Below the pieces are notes generated by a model. The model did no database searches, had not been told where the DNA came from, and saw only the letters and a list, made by a program, of their open reading frames with translations. The translations under genes were made by a program, and so were the position numbers. From assembly GCA_030142905.1 (NCBI GenBank), contig JASJOG010000028.1:248001-312000 (forward strand): 64,000 nt of DNA. The letters run 5' to 3'. Source of the stretch: Heliopora coerulea (taxonomy: Eukaryota; Cnidaria; Anthozoa; Scleralcyonacea; Helioporidae). Below are positions 9,861 to 19,418 of the stretch, piece after piece (the stretch's first letter is position 1; every line of letters starts with the position of its first letter).

Positions 9861-10886
9861 TTATGAAACTGTAGATGGGTCAACTGAGCCGAAACCAGAG
9901 CTATCTTCTCTTTTGTTGTTCATAGCGTAGTGAACGGGCATCTGGCGTTCCTGTGTTCTTCTCCCCTGTCGACATTTACACTGAACTATCATTCTTATGG
10001 CATTTCGAAACGAACTGGAACGACCTGCGTACACGAATGGATTGATTGCCGAGTTGAGTAGGACTAACCACGCCGCAGCGTCTCGAAACCATTGAATCAA
10101 ATCACAGTCACACTGTTGACATAAATTCATGAAATAAATCACGGTACAAGCTGGAACGTAGCTGCACAACAACACTCCGATTATTAACGCGAACGTTTTA
10201 GTCAGCTTCATCTGGGCGTCGTTTTCTGTTGTAGGTCGGATCCCAGTTTCTTCCCAGACTTTTGAAACTTGCCGTAAAGTCGAACGAATCCTGCAGTAGG
10301 TGAAACAGACGACTATACCAGTGAAGAACAAGGCTGTGTTGACGAAAATAAAACTTTCTACGATGTACTCGACAAAAATACTCAGGAAACCAAAGCCAGT
10401 GGAAAAAATCCAGATGATAATCGACAGCACTACGGCCATCTTTACGCTAAAGTGTTCACGGTAAATAAATGGTTTGGTCACAGCTAAGTACCTTTCAAGG
10501 GCAAGCGCTGCGATGCTCAGTACCGAAGCCATTGCGGAAATAAAGTAAGAAATGTGTAATACATTCATGATTACCAATTCATTCTTGGCTCCATTCTCTG
10601 TGTCCACCCCTTCTTTGATATGAGATGAGATGGCTATAGGATGCGTAATGCAACCCACAACTAAATCAGCTAAAGCGAGATTGAAGGTGAAGCAGTTAAA
10701 CTGAGTCTTGAGGTCCTTGTTTGGGTCAATTAATATAGCCAAGCACACAAGCAGGTTGGTTGGTATTGTTACAAGCATAAGCACAGATGAAAACGTGGCA
10801 GTAAGGAACGACAATTCGATTGGAGCCTGATGTGTCGATGCATTCTTCAGACATTCGTTGTCAACTAAGTAAAAACGAAAACCCAT
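9861..10886 (-). CDS. class A rhodopsin-like GPCR, MECA-like orphan (gene C)
   Basis: A 341-residue receptor. The start is the ATG at 10886; the longer frame begins with GTG two codons earlier. C12 is the single N-terminal Cys and N15 the glycosylation site. TM1 has PTNLLVCLAIL, TM2 FNLALADLVV and TM3 ends LALERYLAV. There is no TM3 Cys and no TM5 Pro. TM6 reads CSYVP, so even the Cys before the usual CWxP Trp is Ser here and the Trp is Tyr. ECL3 keeps C-x2-C-x-C and TM7 has NPFVY followed by a Gly (YAGRSS) unlike its relatives. The tail is short and ends in a diverged FGSVDP version of the family's YGS motif. Ligand unknown. Confidence 0.88.
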   Translation of the reverse strand: MGFRFYLVDNECLKNASTHQAPIELSFLTATFSSVLMLVTIPTNLLVCLAILIDPNKDLKTQFNCFTFNLALADLVVGCITHPIAISSHIKEGVDTENGAKNELVIMNVLHISYFISAMASVLSIAALALERYLAVTKPFIYREHFSVKMAVVLSIIIWIFSTGFGFLSIFVEYIVESFIFVNTALFFTGIVVCFTYCRIRSTLRQVSKVWEETGIRPTTENDAQMKLTKTFALIIGVLLCSYVPACTVIYFMNLCQQCDCDLIQWFRDAAAWLVLLNSAINPFVYAGRSSSFRNAIRMIVQCKCRQGRRTQERQMPVHYAMNNKREDSSGFGSVDPSTVS

Positions 10887-10971
10887 TTCCACTTCCCGAA
10901 GAGAAACAGATCATTTAGACTTGTTTACTTAAAGCTTATATTTCATTGCGCCACTCATTTTTATGTTTATT

Positions 10972-10999
10972 CATGTGACTAATGACCTTTACTAGGAAA
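10972..10999 (-). promoter_or_regulatory. conserved 5' leader block of gene C
   Basis: The plus strand reads CATGTGACTAATGACCTTTA followed by CTAGGAAA, matching the blocks upstream of A, B and E at a similar distance from the start. Confidence 0.4.
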
Positions 11000-11460
11000 T
11001 TTTGTAATTTATAATATCCTACCAGAGTGGGAACTATGAATGGTCCCCAACAAAATTTTCGACGTGGAATATAACGGAATATCACCTCAAATGATTATAT
11101 GCTGGACTGTCAATGGTCTCGCTTGGAATTCCTAGCTGAGCATTTTAAAATTCTGATCAGTAGGTGTGGCTATATTAAGAGGCGAGTTCAAAAATATTTG
11201 TATGCTTGTTTATTAGTTTCTATTGAGCTTTTTTTCAAATAATTTTATTCAAAAACGGTAAACTTTCAAAGCTCGTAGGCGTTTGATTTTCAAAGTGCCA
11301 TTACGCTTTTTCTTAGCTACATGCATACATACATTTAAAATATTTACATTAACAAAAGAATAAAATTACTTAATAGCAGAGTATAGAAAACTATCAATCT
11401 TTACATGCATGCCCGTCATTGAGATCAGCTATTGCTGTTAAGGCTAAGTAAAAGTGTGAA
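11000..11460. other. non-coding
   Basis: AT-rich stretch with no gene or recognisable repeat. Confidence 0.35.
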
Positions 11461-11660
11461 TGATTGATTGATTGATTAATTGATTGATTGACTGACGGAC
11501 TGAATGACTGGTCAATTGATCGGTTGATTGGTTGATTGATTGACTGACGGACTGAAGGACTAATCAATCGATTGATTGATTGGTTGATTGATTGACTGAT
11601 GGACTGAAGGACTAATCAATCGATTGATTGATTGGTTGATTGATGGACTGCTTGATTGAT
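11461..11660. repeat. GATT-type satellite with a longer repeated unit
   Basis: Degenerate GATT/GACT tetranucleotide array. Within it, a unit of roughly 60 bp containing GACTGA-GGACTGAAGGACTAATC followed by AATCGATTGATTGATTGG is repeated, so there is higher-order structure. Confidence 0.8.
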
Positions 11661-11992
11661 ATACCCCTCCCACTCCTTAGCATACCTTTTCCACCGATTC
11701 TGTACGAGACAGGGGCAAGTAGTTCTGAAATTTTATTCCCAGAAATTACTAAGTTTTTTCCATGAAGACCGTCCGTCACATAATGGGAACGAGAAGTGTG
11801 ATGAAATATATGTTTTTACATGGCGTGATCTTCACCGTTTGTGACTTTTTTGAAAGCCAAAATTCAGTTTTAAACGGGTTATGGCGATTGAAGAACGCAT
11901 CGGCTCATTCGCTTTCGGAATTCTACTGTATTTTAAACCTGGAAAAAAGCTTTCACTCGCGAATTACGTCACGTGTGAAGCTGTGCCGCTAA

Positions 11993-12478
11993 GGCCTGGT
12001 TCACACTGGCGACATAAGCATAAGTTAAGATGATAGATGAATGATCGTCAAGCCCTATACTCAGAAACACGATTTCTGAGCCCCAGACGGGGATCGAAGC
12101 CGCGACCTTCTGATGGCCGGTAAGACACTCTAACCATTGAGGTACCAAGACTCAGATGGCGAGCCAAGGTGCAAGTTCGACATATATGTGCGACCTAAGC
12201 GGAAGCCACTATATATTGATAATGATAGCTGGGGCTTTCTGAGTATAGGGCTTGACGATCATTCATCTATCATCTTAAGACATTTCCATGCTCTCATATA
12301 TCTAATATACATAGTTCATAAGCATAATTATAACGACATACACAAGTGCAGTAGATATTTTATGATTGGTTGATCCCTACGTACTGGAGAAGTGCAAAGA
12401 GTTCAAGTGACCAGTACCCGCTTGCTGCGCTTGCGTATGTTGTTATGCTTGTGCTTATGTCGCCAGTGTAAATCAGCT
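11993..12478. mobile_element. MITE split by a SINE-derived foldback
   Basis: The inverted ends share ACACTGGCGACATAAGC, with GG-CC outer bases at the left (GGCCTGGTTCACACTGG). The inner part is occupied by the element at 12025-12278, so this is a nested insertion. No clear target duplication was identified. Confidence 0.5.
12025..12278 (-). mobile_element. tRNA-derived SINE with perfect 43-bp terminal inverted repeats
   Basis: The middle is the usual tRNA-like SINE body on the minus strand (GATCGAAGCCGCGAC T-arm region, CTCTAACCATTGAGG D-arm region). Its 3' tail is also present inverted at the other end: 12025-12067 and 12236-12278 are perfect complements beginning TTAAGATGATAGATGAATGA. A plain SINE has no terminal inverted repeats, so this is a foldback derivative. 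Confidence 0.7.
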
Positions 12479-13556
12479 CTAGCTGTTGGGTGTGAATGGA
12501 ATGACTCAGTGACGTGAGGTTGATTGCACCTGTGCAATATTACTGAATAATATTCGATCACGTGTGCAAAATTTAAGACCATATTTGAGAAAGTGTTGTA
12601 AACATGTGAGCCACAAAGAATTATCATGTGACAAGATTTGATTGCGTGCGAAACACATGTGGAGCGCATATGCATCATTTTAACAGAGCCATGAAAACTT
12701 TTCATGAGAATGCCTTGATTGATATTATGCCTTTCAAATTATAACTCTTGCACATGCCAGACTATACTTTCCACCTTTCCGCTAAATAATTTCATTCTTG
12801 CTGCAATGCAGGCGATTTTATTCAGCGTAGGATACTCAAAGACCTTCAGCAGTCAACGCTATGGGTAAATTCATTTCACAACTGAAACGTTCACTTATTG
12901 TGTTTCTGCAACTATGTAAAAATTTCTGTAAATGGGCTCTGACAAAGGTAGCTCACATAACGTCACTATATGTGATGGAAATTTAACTCATTTGTTAATC
13001 GTGCGGAGGTCAAAGCCATGTAAATTAAAAAGCTCTACATACATACAACATACAAGAAGTAACTTTAAGTTTGCATATATTCAAAAGAACTCACGCCAGC
13101 TAATCAAAAAAAAATTTCCCGTAATCCAACACGAAGCATTCTGTATTAAATCCGAAAATCATGTATCAAACGAAAGATTTAAGATGTTACATCCTTCGCA
13201 CTTACATTTGTTTAAAATCGTTTTTAAGTCCGATCAGCACTTAATAGTATGTCCACACACATTTGATTTCCCTTGATTCAGTACTTCGTCGTGGTTAGAA
13301 TCTTCGTTCTGGCGATGCCGCGCCAGTTAGGTATGGCTGCTAGAACCGACCGATTTAATAACTTTGTCACCGTGAAATACCAGTTGTCCTAGTTGTATAT
13401 TTGTGGCTATGAAGAATTATTGTAAAGTCGCATTATTGGGTGTTGTAGTTGTTATGTTGTTATTATCTGACCACCACCGTAATTCAATCGATTCTGCAAA
13501 AGTGGTGAGTAAACGAATATTATTATTTGTATTATTATTGTTATTATTATTATGCA

Positions 13557-14606
13557 TCACATAGTAGATTCAAGGTGATTAGAAATAGATTGATCGTCTT
13601 CTTTAGTTCCTGGATTGAATGATCCGTAGACTGCTGGTGTGGGGTTTAAGTCTGGGTTTAAGTTGTCATCCAGGATCTCTTGTTGCGTTCTTTCACCGCG
13701 CCGACATTTGCAGCGAATTATTACTCTTACGGCGTTTCTAAACGGACTGGAACGTAAAGCGTATATGAATGGATTAATGGCCGAATTTAGAAGAACTAAC
13801 CAAAATACTACATCTCGCAGCCACTGAATCACGTTGCAGTCACAAGACTGACATAAATTCATGTAATATATCATGAAACACGCAGGAGTGTAGCAACACA
13901 TCAATGCTGCGATTATGATTCCAAACGTCTTGGTTAGCTTCTTTTGAACATTTCCACCATCTTTTCTCATACTTTGCATTCCAATTTCTGCCCAGTTGTT
14001 CGACACCTGACGTAAAGTAGAACGTATTCTGAAGCAGGCAAAGCAGACGACTGACCCGGTGAACAACAAAACAGTGTGAACAAAAATAAAACTTTCTCGG
14101 ATATATTCCACGAAAAAATTCATTAACCCAAAGCTGGCGGCTATAATCCAGATGATTATAGACATAACGACAGATAGTTTGACACTGAAATACTGGCGGT
14201 ACCAAAAGGGTGAAGTGAGTGCTAGGTATCTTTCCAGTGCTAATGCGGCAATGGTCAATACTGATGCGATTGTGGAGATAAAATATGGGATATGTACTAC
14301 ATTTTGCATTACCGGAACATCGCTATGTCCAAATTGACTGTCAAATGTTTGTATGATGTGAATGACCACGGCTATAGACTCTGTAAAACACCCCACAACT
14401 AAATCAGCTAACGCGAGATTGAACGTGAAGCAGTTGAACTGAGTCCTGAGTTCCTTGTTTGGATCAATCAGAACAGCCAGACACACCAAAAGATTTGTCG
14501 GTATTGTTAGAATCAGCAGTACAGATGAAAACGTCGCTGTTATAGTTGACAATGCGTGTGGAGCAGTTGTGTTAGCACACATGGAAGCTGCCCAGCTAAA
14601 ATGCAT
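13557..14606 (-). CDS. class A rhodopsin-like GPCR, MECA-like orphan (gene D)
   Basis: A 349-residue receptor starting at the ATG at 14606. N-terminus: C10 and the N12-T-T sequon, identical in spacing to gene F. LALAD is in TM2 near 64-68, ERY near 125-127, W in TM4 near 153, CYTP in TM6, C-x2-C-x-C in ECL3, NPFIY in TM7. TM3 Cys and TM5 Pro are absent. ICL3 is basic with the MRKDGG-NVQKKL segment shared with F. The tail carries VYGSFNPGTKEDD, the family's YGS-acidic motif, followed by a Ser-rich end. Closest relative in the window is F, and the two share upstream sequence. An AT-rich TTATTATTA run abuts the stop codon. Confidence 0.9.
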   Translation of the reverse strand: MHFSWAASMCANTTAPHALSTITATFSSVLLILTIPTNLLVCLAVLIDPNKELRTQFNCFTFNLALADLVVGCFTESIAVVIHIIQTFDSQFGHSDVPVMQNVVHIPYFISTIASVLTIAALALERYLALTSPFWYRQYFSVKLSVVMSIIIWIIAASFGLMNFFVEYIRESFIFVHTVLLFTGSVVCFACFRIRSTLRQVSNNWAEIGMQSMRKDGGNVQKKLTKTFGIIIAALMCCYTPACFMIYYMNLCQSCDCNVIQWLRDVVFWLVLLNSAINPFIYALRSSPFRNAVRVIIRCKCRRGERTQQEILDDNLNPDLNPTPAVYGSFNPGTKEDDQSISNHLESTM

Positions 14607-14629
14607 TTTCGATTGAATGACAATGGCTT

Positions 14630-14840
14630 CAGTACTGAAGGGAAAATTTTAATCGTGTCGTTATACTTTGGAGATGACCACGGTCTTTTATACTTGGAAG
14701 GTCGTGATATCGAATGGGAGGTCACAGATAATCTTCTTACGTTCCATCACTTCTGGGGTGAAACACTAAAATTAGCCGAGCGTTGTATTCCATTAACAAC
14801 TGTCTTAACTCTTTTCGGTCCGTATCGGACTTGTTAATTT
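14630..14840 (-). promoter_or_regulatory. gene D 5' flank shared with gene F
   Basis: Blocks such as GACCACGGT and CACAGATAATCTTCT, then a TCACTTC-GGGTG-like segment, occur in the same order at 30125-30210 upstream of gene F. Shared ancestry is clear; whether it is promoter or 5' UTR cannot be told. Confidence 0.45.
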
Positions 14841-14910
14841 TGCTGTGGCTAACGCCAGACGATTTTACTCGTCAAGAAGAAAAGACGTCTCGGACTGGAA
14901 AAGGGTTAAT
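14838..14910 (+). repeat. dispersed repeat with the TAACGCCAGACGATTTTA core
   Basis: Copy of the family described at 2655, here with GGCTAACGCCAGACG and ACTCGTCAAG. A copy sits at the same relative place upstream of gene F (30370-30435), so it was probably duplicated with the gene. Confidence 0.55.
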
Positions 14911-14929
14911 AATCATCTGATCCGACTAT

Positions 14930-15190
14930 TAAAACAACAATAACAGCAAGAACAACATTAACAACAGCAAAAACTACGACAATAACAACAACAATAGCAA
15001 CAATAATAACTATAACAACAATAACAATGATAACGTCAACAATAACAATAACATCAATACATTAACCGCAACAATGACAGTAACAATAACAGCAACACTA
15101 ACAGTAACAATAACAGTAACCATAACAACTATACCAATGCGGTGAAGAAGAACGATGTTACTTGCAACAATAATAATCACTACCACCAAA
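14930..15190. repeat. AAC/AAT-rich microsatellite
   Basis: Imperfect array of AACAAT, AACAGT and AACAGC units over about 250 bp. The open frames across it are low-complexity artefacts. Confidence 0.85.
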
Positions 15191-15199
15191 AACACCATC

Positions 15200-16702
15200 G
15201 TTTTTAAACGTTACTGTAGATATATCCGACCTCCTCCATTACATACCTTCCCCGCCCTGAGAAGCACGAAAAGTGTAGCTTGATCTGTATCGTTTGTGAT
15301 TGTTCTGAAAGTTGAAATGCATTTTTACGCCGATTAGAACGATTGCCAGAAGAATGGATCAGCATATTCGGCTTCGAAATTCTGCGGTGTTTGAAACTGG
15401 GGCAAATAGTTTCACCTGTGAATTACCTTAGGGAGTACTTGTGACTATTGAGTGTGTGTTGAATGACCCACTCACGTGAAGGATAGATTACACCTGTAAT
15501 TTCTGGGAAAAAAATGCGATTCCATGAAAAATATATCGCCGTATGTGAGGGAATGTTTCACGTGAGAGTCACGACTTTCGATGTAACCACAAACAATTAT
15601 CACTTGCTAAATATAATCTCTCATCAAATGCAAATGCAACGCATATGAATCACATGTGACGAGTCATATGGAATTCTTCGGAGAGTACGACCACTTGACT
15701 TCTGCCCCACCTTTCAGATTTTAATCTAGCTAAATCTTACTGATCAATTTTGGATTTGTGTTTTTTTTTTTGTTTTTTTATTATTATCTTTGTTTTTTGC
15801 AGATACGCATTGCATTAAACTCAAAAGACTAGTTCACACATGTGCTCGAGCCAACATTTTTCAGTTGACTTCGGCAGTGTCAGATTATCATGAAAAAAAA
15901 TTTCTGTTCATGTATATCTCTGAGGATGATTCTGAAAGAGACTTGTCGCATAAATCGTCGATCACTGGCGACAATTTTGTCCCTGATTCATACAATCTTC
16001 ACTGTTCTTCGGAATGCCATATTCATATTAGTCGTAAAAGTCCCTGGCAAAAAGTCAAGTAAAAAGTCACTTGGCAAGCGTGAGGGTTGTGAGCAGAGCT
16101 ATATAAAATATATATGAATTCCTTGACCAATATTACACCTTTTAAATTATAGTTCTGGTAACGACCGGACGATTTTTTTTTCACCTTCCTCCAAGCAATT
16201 GTATTCTTGCTTCTATTGAGACAATTTTATTCAGCTTAGGAAAGTCGAAGACGTTCACCAGTTAAAGGGTTAATTCACAACTGTAAGTTTCACTCAATAT
16301 GTTTTCACGATCATGTAAAAAGTTTCAGAAATTGGGGTCTGGATATTGACGATAAAGATTATTCTCATAACATCACTCTAAGGAATGGAAACTCAAAAGT
16401 CATTTGTTAATCGTGTAGAGGCCGGTACCAGGGACTATGTATGCATATTAGAAAGTTTTCCATGCGTAAAATACACAAGATTATTAATTTTCCACTTTGC
16501 GATAATCCAAAAGTTCTCACTCCAACTAATCCAAAAAGGAAAACTAAAACTTTTAGTCGTCTCCAAGCGCCATACGTTAAATCGAAAAACAAGAATTGAA
16601 TCAAAGAGTTATAATCCTACACCTTTCTCACATTTTTCTTTCCAGTTCAAGTCTACCTACCCTATTATGCTCATAAATGATTACCTACTTCGATGGTTTA
16701 AG
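15200..16702. other. 3' flank of gene E, paralogous to 11661-13300
   Basis: Non-coding; see the gene D flank. A third, partial copy of this flank exists at 18785-18942 and 19430-19560. Near 15945-15980 this block gives the uninterrupted version of the site into which the element at 18943-19416 inserted. Confidence 0.55.
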
Positions 16703-16879
16703 GGGCCGTTCACACTGAGATCGATCTAACTTGAATCGATCTGAGACCGAACTGCGATCGATCTCAGTTCGCTTCATGAAGGCGTTCACACTTGAAATGG
16801 ACTCGTTTCGATCGATCTTAGTTTGCGTTCAAGTTAAATCGATCTAAGGTCGATCTAACTAGCTAGTGTGAACGGGCCC
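16703..16879. mobile_element. 177-bp Harbinger-like MITE at the ancestral stop codon of gene E
   Basis: Terminal inverted repeats GGGGCCGTTCACACT (left) and GGGCCCGTTCACACT (right, complement) with TAA on both sides (16700-16702, 16880-16882) as a 3-bp target duplication, the TWA type typical of PIF/Harbinger. The interior is built from repeated ATCGATCT blocks. It encodes nothing. It sits exactly where the C-tail remnant of gene E reaches its original stop codon. Confidence 0.75.
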
Positions 16880-17040
16880 TAAGTGATTAATTCAAGCTGG
16901 TGTGAACTAGATGTATCCCCATCATCCCTAGTTCCTGGACTTAGTGAGTCGTAGACTGCTCGGGCTCTAACTCTGGTTGTCTTGTTGGCATGTTATTGTT
17001 CCTGGAGTGGTTAACAAGGATCAGTCGTTGTATTCTATCG
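16880..17040 (-). pseudogene. decayed C-terminal tail of gene E
   Basis: Past the present stop at 17041 the minus strand still carries sequence matching the tail of gene F, but in two shifted frames: LILVNHSRNNN (F has EALVNYSNNK) and AVYDSLSPGTRDD then SSSH (F has ADYGSISGGTSEED then SSSQ). At least two frame-changing indels separate the pieces. The final remnant has the same length as that of F and reaches its stop at the MITE boundary. Confidence 0.8.
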
Positions 17041-17961
17041 CTAGTTGTGTCGACATTTACACCGAATTATTATTCCTATGGCTCTTCTAAACGATCTGGA
17101 ACGAATAGTGTACACGAAGGGATTAATGGCGGAGTTGAGCAGAATTAACCAGAAAGCAACATCTCGAAACCACTGAATTAGTTTGCAGTCACACTGTTGA
17201 CATAAGTTCATGAAATAAACTATACAAGAAACTGGGATGTAGCAACACAGCAACGCTCCGACAATAATCATTAACGTGTTGGTTAACCTCATCTGGGTAT
17301 CGCCCTCTGCTGGACGTCGGTTTCCAACTTCTTCTAAGTTAATTGATGCTTGGTGTAAAGCAGAACGAATCTTAAAACAGGCGTAGCAGACGACTGTACA
17401 AGTGAAGAACACGACAGTGTTGACAAAAATAAAACTTTCTAGAATGTACTCGACAAAAATATTTATTGAGCCAATGCCAATGGCGACAATCCAAATGACC
17501 ATCGCCATAATCACGGATAGCTTTACGCTAAAGTGCTGACGGTAGAGAAACGGCGAGGTGATAGCTAAATATCTTTCCAGGCCAAGTGCTGAAATGCTCA
17601 ACGCGGATGCCGTTGTTGAGATAAAGTACTGAATGTGTAATGCTTTCATGCTTACTGATTCGTTATAGTTTGCCTTCCTGGTGTTTACGCCTTCTTCGAT
17701 GTGAGCATATACAGATGTGGGCTCCAGGACACATCCCACAAGTAAATCAGCTAAAGCGAGATTGAAGGTGAAGCAGTTGAACTGAGTCCTGAGGTCCTTG
17801 TTTGGGTCAATTAATATGGCCAAGCACGCGAGGAGGTTGGTTGGTATTGTTACAAGCAAAAATACAGATGAAAGTGCGGCGGTAGTAAACGACAATTCGA
17901 CTGGAACCGGATTTGCCGAGGAGTTCTTCAGACACTCGTGGTTCACCCAGTAAAAATGCAT
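17041..17961 (-). CDS. class A rhodopsin-like GPCR with truncated tail (gene E)
   Basis: A 306-residue receptor. The start is the ATG at 17961 (MHFYWVNHEC); the longer frame begins at GTG. C10 and N13-S-S mark the N-terminus. LALAD in TM2, LGLERYLAI at the TM3 end, W in TM4, CYIPVSC in TM6, C-x2-C-x-C in ECL3 and NPFVY in TM7 are all kept, and TM3 Cys is absent. Unlike its relatives it stops four residues after the helix-8 CKC (CKCRHN), about 45 residues early, because of indels in the tail. All seven helices are intact, so it may still work as a receptor without its tail motif, or be at an early stage of pseudogenisation. Confidence 0.85.
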   Translation of the reverse strand: MHFYWVNHECLKNSSANPVPVELSFTTAALSSVFLLVTIPTNLLACLAILIDPNKDLRTQFNCFTFNLALADLLVGCVLEPTSVYAHIEEGVNTRKANYNESVSMKALHIQYFISTTASALSISALGLERYLAITSPFLYRQHFSVKLSVIMAMVIWIVAIGIGSINIFVEYILESFIFVNTVVFFTCTVVCYACFKIRSALHQASINLEEVGNRRPAEGDTQMRLTNTLMIIVGALLCCYIPVSCIVYFMNLCQQCDCKLIQWFRDVAFWLILLNSAINPFVYTIRSRSFRRAIGIIIRCKCRHN

Positions 17962-18149
17962 GTCGACTTTTTGAATGGAAACAAACGACACAGATCACTG
18001 GTATTTGAGGCTCATACTTCCCAGCAATAGTCGGTTTAAAGAGCTACGGAATCCGTATGGTGCCATGTGACCAAGATGCACTCACAACATTAGAATAATA
18101 TATAACATTTTATCATGTCTTTCATCATTCTCATGTAACTGTATATCTT

Positions 18150-18185
18150 CATGTAACTGATCAGTGAGGACCTTTGCTCGGGAAT
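18150..18185 (-). promoter_or_regulatory. conserved leader block upstream of gene E
   Basis: The plus strand reads CATGTAACTGATCAGTGAGG then ACCTTTGCTCGGGAA, an expanded version of the block upstream of A, B and C. It lies 189 bp from the start instead of 75-86. Confidence 0.35.
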
Positions 18186-18298
18186 TTTACAGTTTCGACG
18201 GAAACCCCGCACAACTACTTCCCCCCATGTAATGGTGGGGTGGAGGCGGAAAAGGTACACCATGGCGTAGTATATGACAGGGGTGGCCAAACCGCGGC

Positions 18299-18340
18299 CA
18301 CTGTAATAAATCATATACTATATGATTTATTACAGTAGTT
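18299..18340. repeat. short palindrome
   Basis: ACTGTAATAAATCATA and its complement form 16-bp arms around a 4-5-bp loop. It could fold as a hairpin; role unknown. Confidence 0.75.
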
Positions 18341-18647
18341 TGGTCCACAACGTTTGAATATGACAGACTAAAGTTCACGTTCAAAGGCGTCCGTCAAAAC
18401 TTCTGTTAGCCATCTCGGACCAACTCTCTGTCACTGACTTCTCAAACCGGGTAACGCGTGGAAGATTTGATTTGGCAAGAGCTTTTAGTTTAATCCACAA
18501 CTGTCATGCATTGCTCGATTTATTGAAGCAACAGTGACAGCAAAAGTACCTCCAAACGTCGGCTGAGTTTCTTTCATTCCCATGCTCGGCAAAATTTGGT
18601 GAAGAATTCAAAGCAAAATTCTTGTGACGTCGCTCAATCTTACCATC

Positions 18648-18784
18648 TGCTGAATGCTTGATGCTTGGTATAAAGCAGAAGAAATCTTAAAACAGGCGTA
18701 GCAGACTACTGTACAAGTAAAGAACACGGCAGTGTTGGCAAAAATAAAACTCTCTAGAATGGACTCGACAAAAATATTTATTGG
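18648..18784 (-). pseudogene. GPCR fragment covering the TM4-ECL2-TM5 region
   Basis: About 45 codons match gene E from the end of TM4 into ICL3 (ESFIFANTAVFFTCTVV, then ACFKISSALYQAS against E ACFKIRSALHQAS). It begins and ends abruptly in non-receptor sequence. A relic of another gene E-type duplicate. Confidence 0.85.
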
Positions 18785-19006
18785 CCTCTTGACTACTTCC
18801 CTGCGTTTCAAATTTTAATTTAGCTAAAACTTGCTAACAAATTGTGAATTGGGTTTCGTTGTTTTTCGTTTTTTTTTCCAAATACGCATTACATTAAACT
18901 CAAAATACTAGTTCTCACTTGTCGTATAAATCACCGACTATTAACATGTTTGAGGAAGTTGATCGTCCAGGTTAGTGTAGTCTTGAGAAAGACTTTTGGT
19001 TGAAGT

Positions 19007-19049
19007 GACTGACGTTTCGACAGCCTTAGCAGCGGTCATCTTCAGAGTC
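19007..19049 (-). other. hammerhead-ribozyme-like core
   Basis: Order on the minus strand: GACT, CTGAAGA (matches CUGANGA), a GAC-GC/GC-GTC stem with one mismatch, GAAA, CGTC, AGTC. The outer GACT and AGTC pair as stem I. Stem III is only the self-complementary ACGT, so folding would need a dimer. One extra T after the core is not in the textbook consensus. Confidence 0.45.
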
Positions 19050-19145
19050 AAAAGAACCAGAGTTGTTGGCGAGTACGTCTGACCTTGCTTGCGAAACGGA
19101 TGTAGTCGTTGGCAAGCTGTTCGCTCTGTCGTCCAAATGATCGTA

Positions 19146-19418
19146 ATAAAGTAAATGGTTTGAACCTGGGAGAATCGTAACATGTTTGAGGAAGTTGATC
19201 GTCCAGGTTAGTGTAGTCTTGAGAAAGACTGTTGGTTGAAGTGACTGACGTTTCGACAGCCTTAGCAGCGGTCCTTTTGACTCTGAAGATGACCGCTGCT
19301 AAGGCTGTCGAAACGTCAGTCACTTCAACCAACAGTCTTTCTCAAGACTACACTAACCTGGACGATCAACTTCCTCAAACATGTTACGATTCTCCCAGGT
19401 TCAAACCATTTACTTTAT
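19146..19418. repeat. perfect 128-bp-arm palindrome
   Basis: 19146-19273 and 19291-19418 read as exact complements, around a 17-bp spacer. Such identity over the full arm implies a recent origin. Confidence 0.85.
19279..19321 (+). other. hammerhead-ribozyme-like core
   Basis: Same motif as 19007-19049 on the opposite strand, with the core (CTGAAGA, GAAA, CGTC) and the GACT/AGTC stem intact. It spans the centre and right arm of the 128-bp palindrome. Confidence 0.45.

Larger units (their letters stand above)
11661..13300. other. 3' flank of gene D, paralogous to the 3' flank of gene E
   Basis: By eye this non-coding block aligns in pieces with 15230-16690 (for example CAATTTTATTCAGC-like, CATTTGTTAATCGTG and GGATCTGATT-spaced blocks in the same order). 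It shows that the duplication unit was a receptor gene plus about 1.5 kb downstream. It is interrupted by the MITE and SINE listed separately. Confidence 0.55.
18943..19416. mobile_element. Penelope-like (pLTR-type) insertion with 13-bp target duplication
   Basis: A 474-bp insertion flanked by ATCACCGACTATT at 18930-18942 and 19417-19429. It contains a 107-bp segment (18943-19049) repeated almost identically at 19189-19273 and again inverted at 19291-19380, so it has one direct and one inverted copy of a terminal unit. The unit carries a hammerhead-like core. A short unique middle (19050-19145) has a frame reading NDYIRFASKVRRTRQQL on the minus strand. No reverse transcriptase is present. Assignment to Penelope-like elements rests on the hammerhead motif and the inverted terminal-repeat layout. 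Confidence 0.5.

Noticed and set aside
13840..14205. 121-codon frame within gene D
   Set aside because: Shadow of the receptor frame; not conserved in the paralogues.
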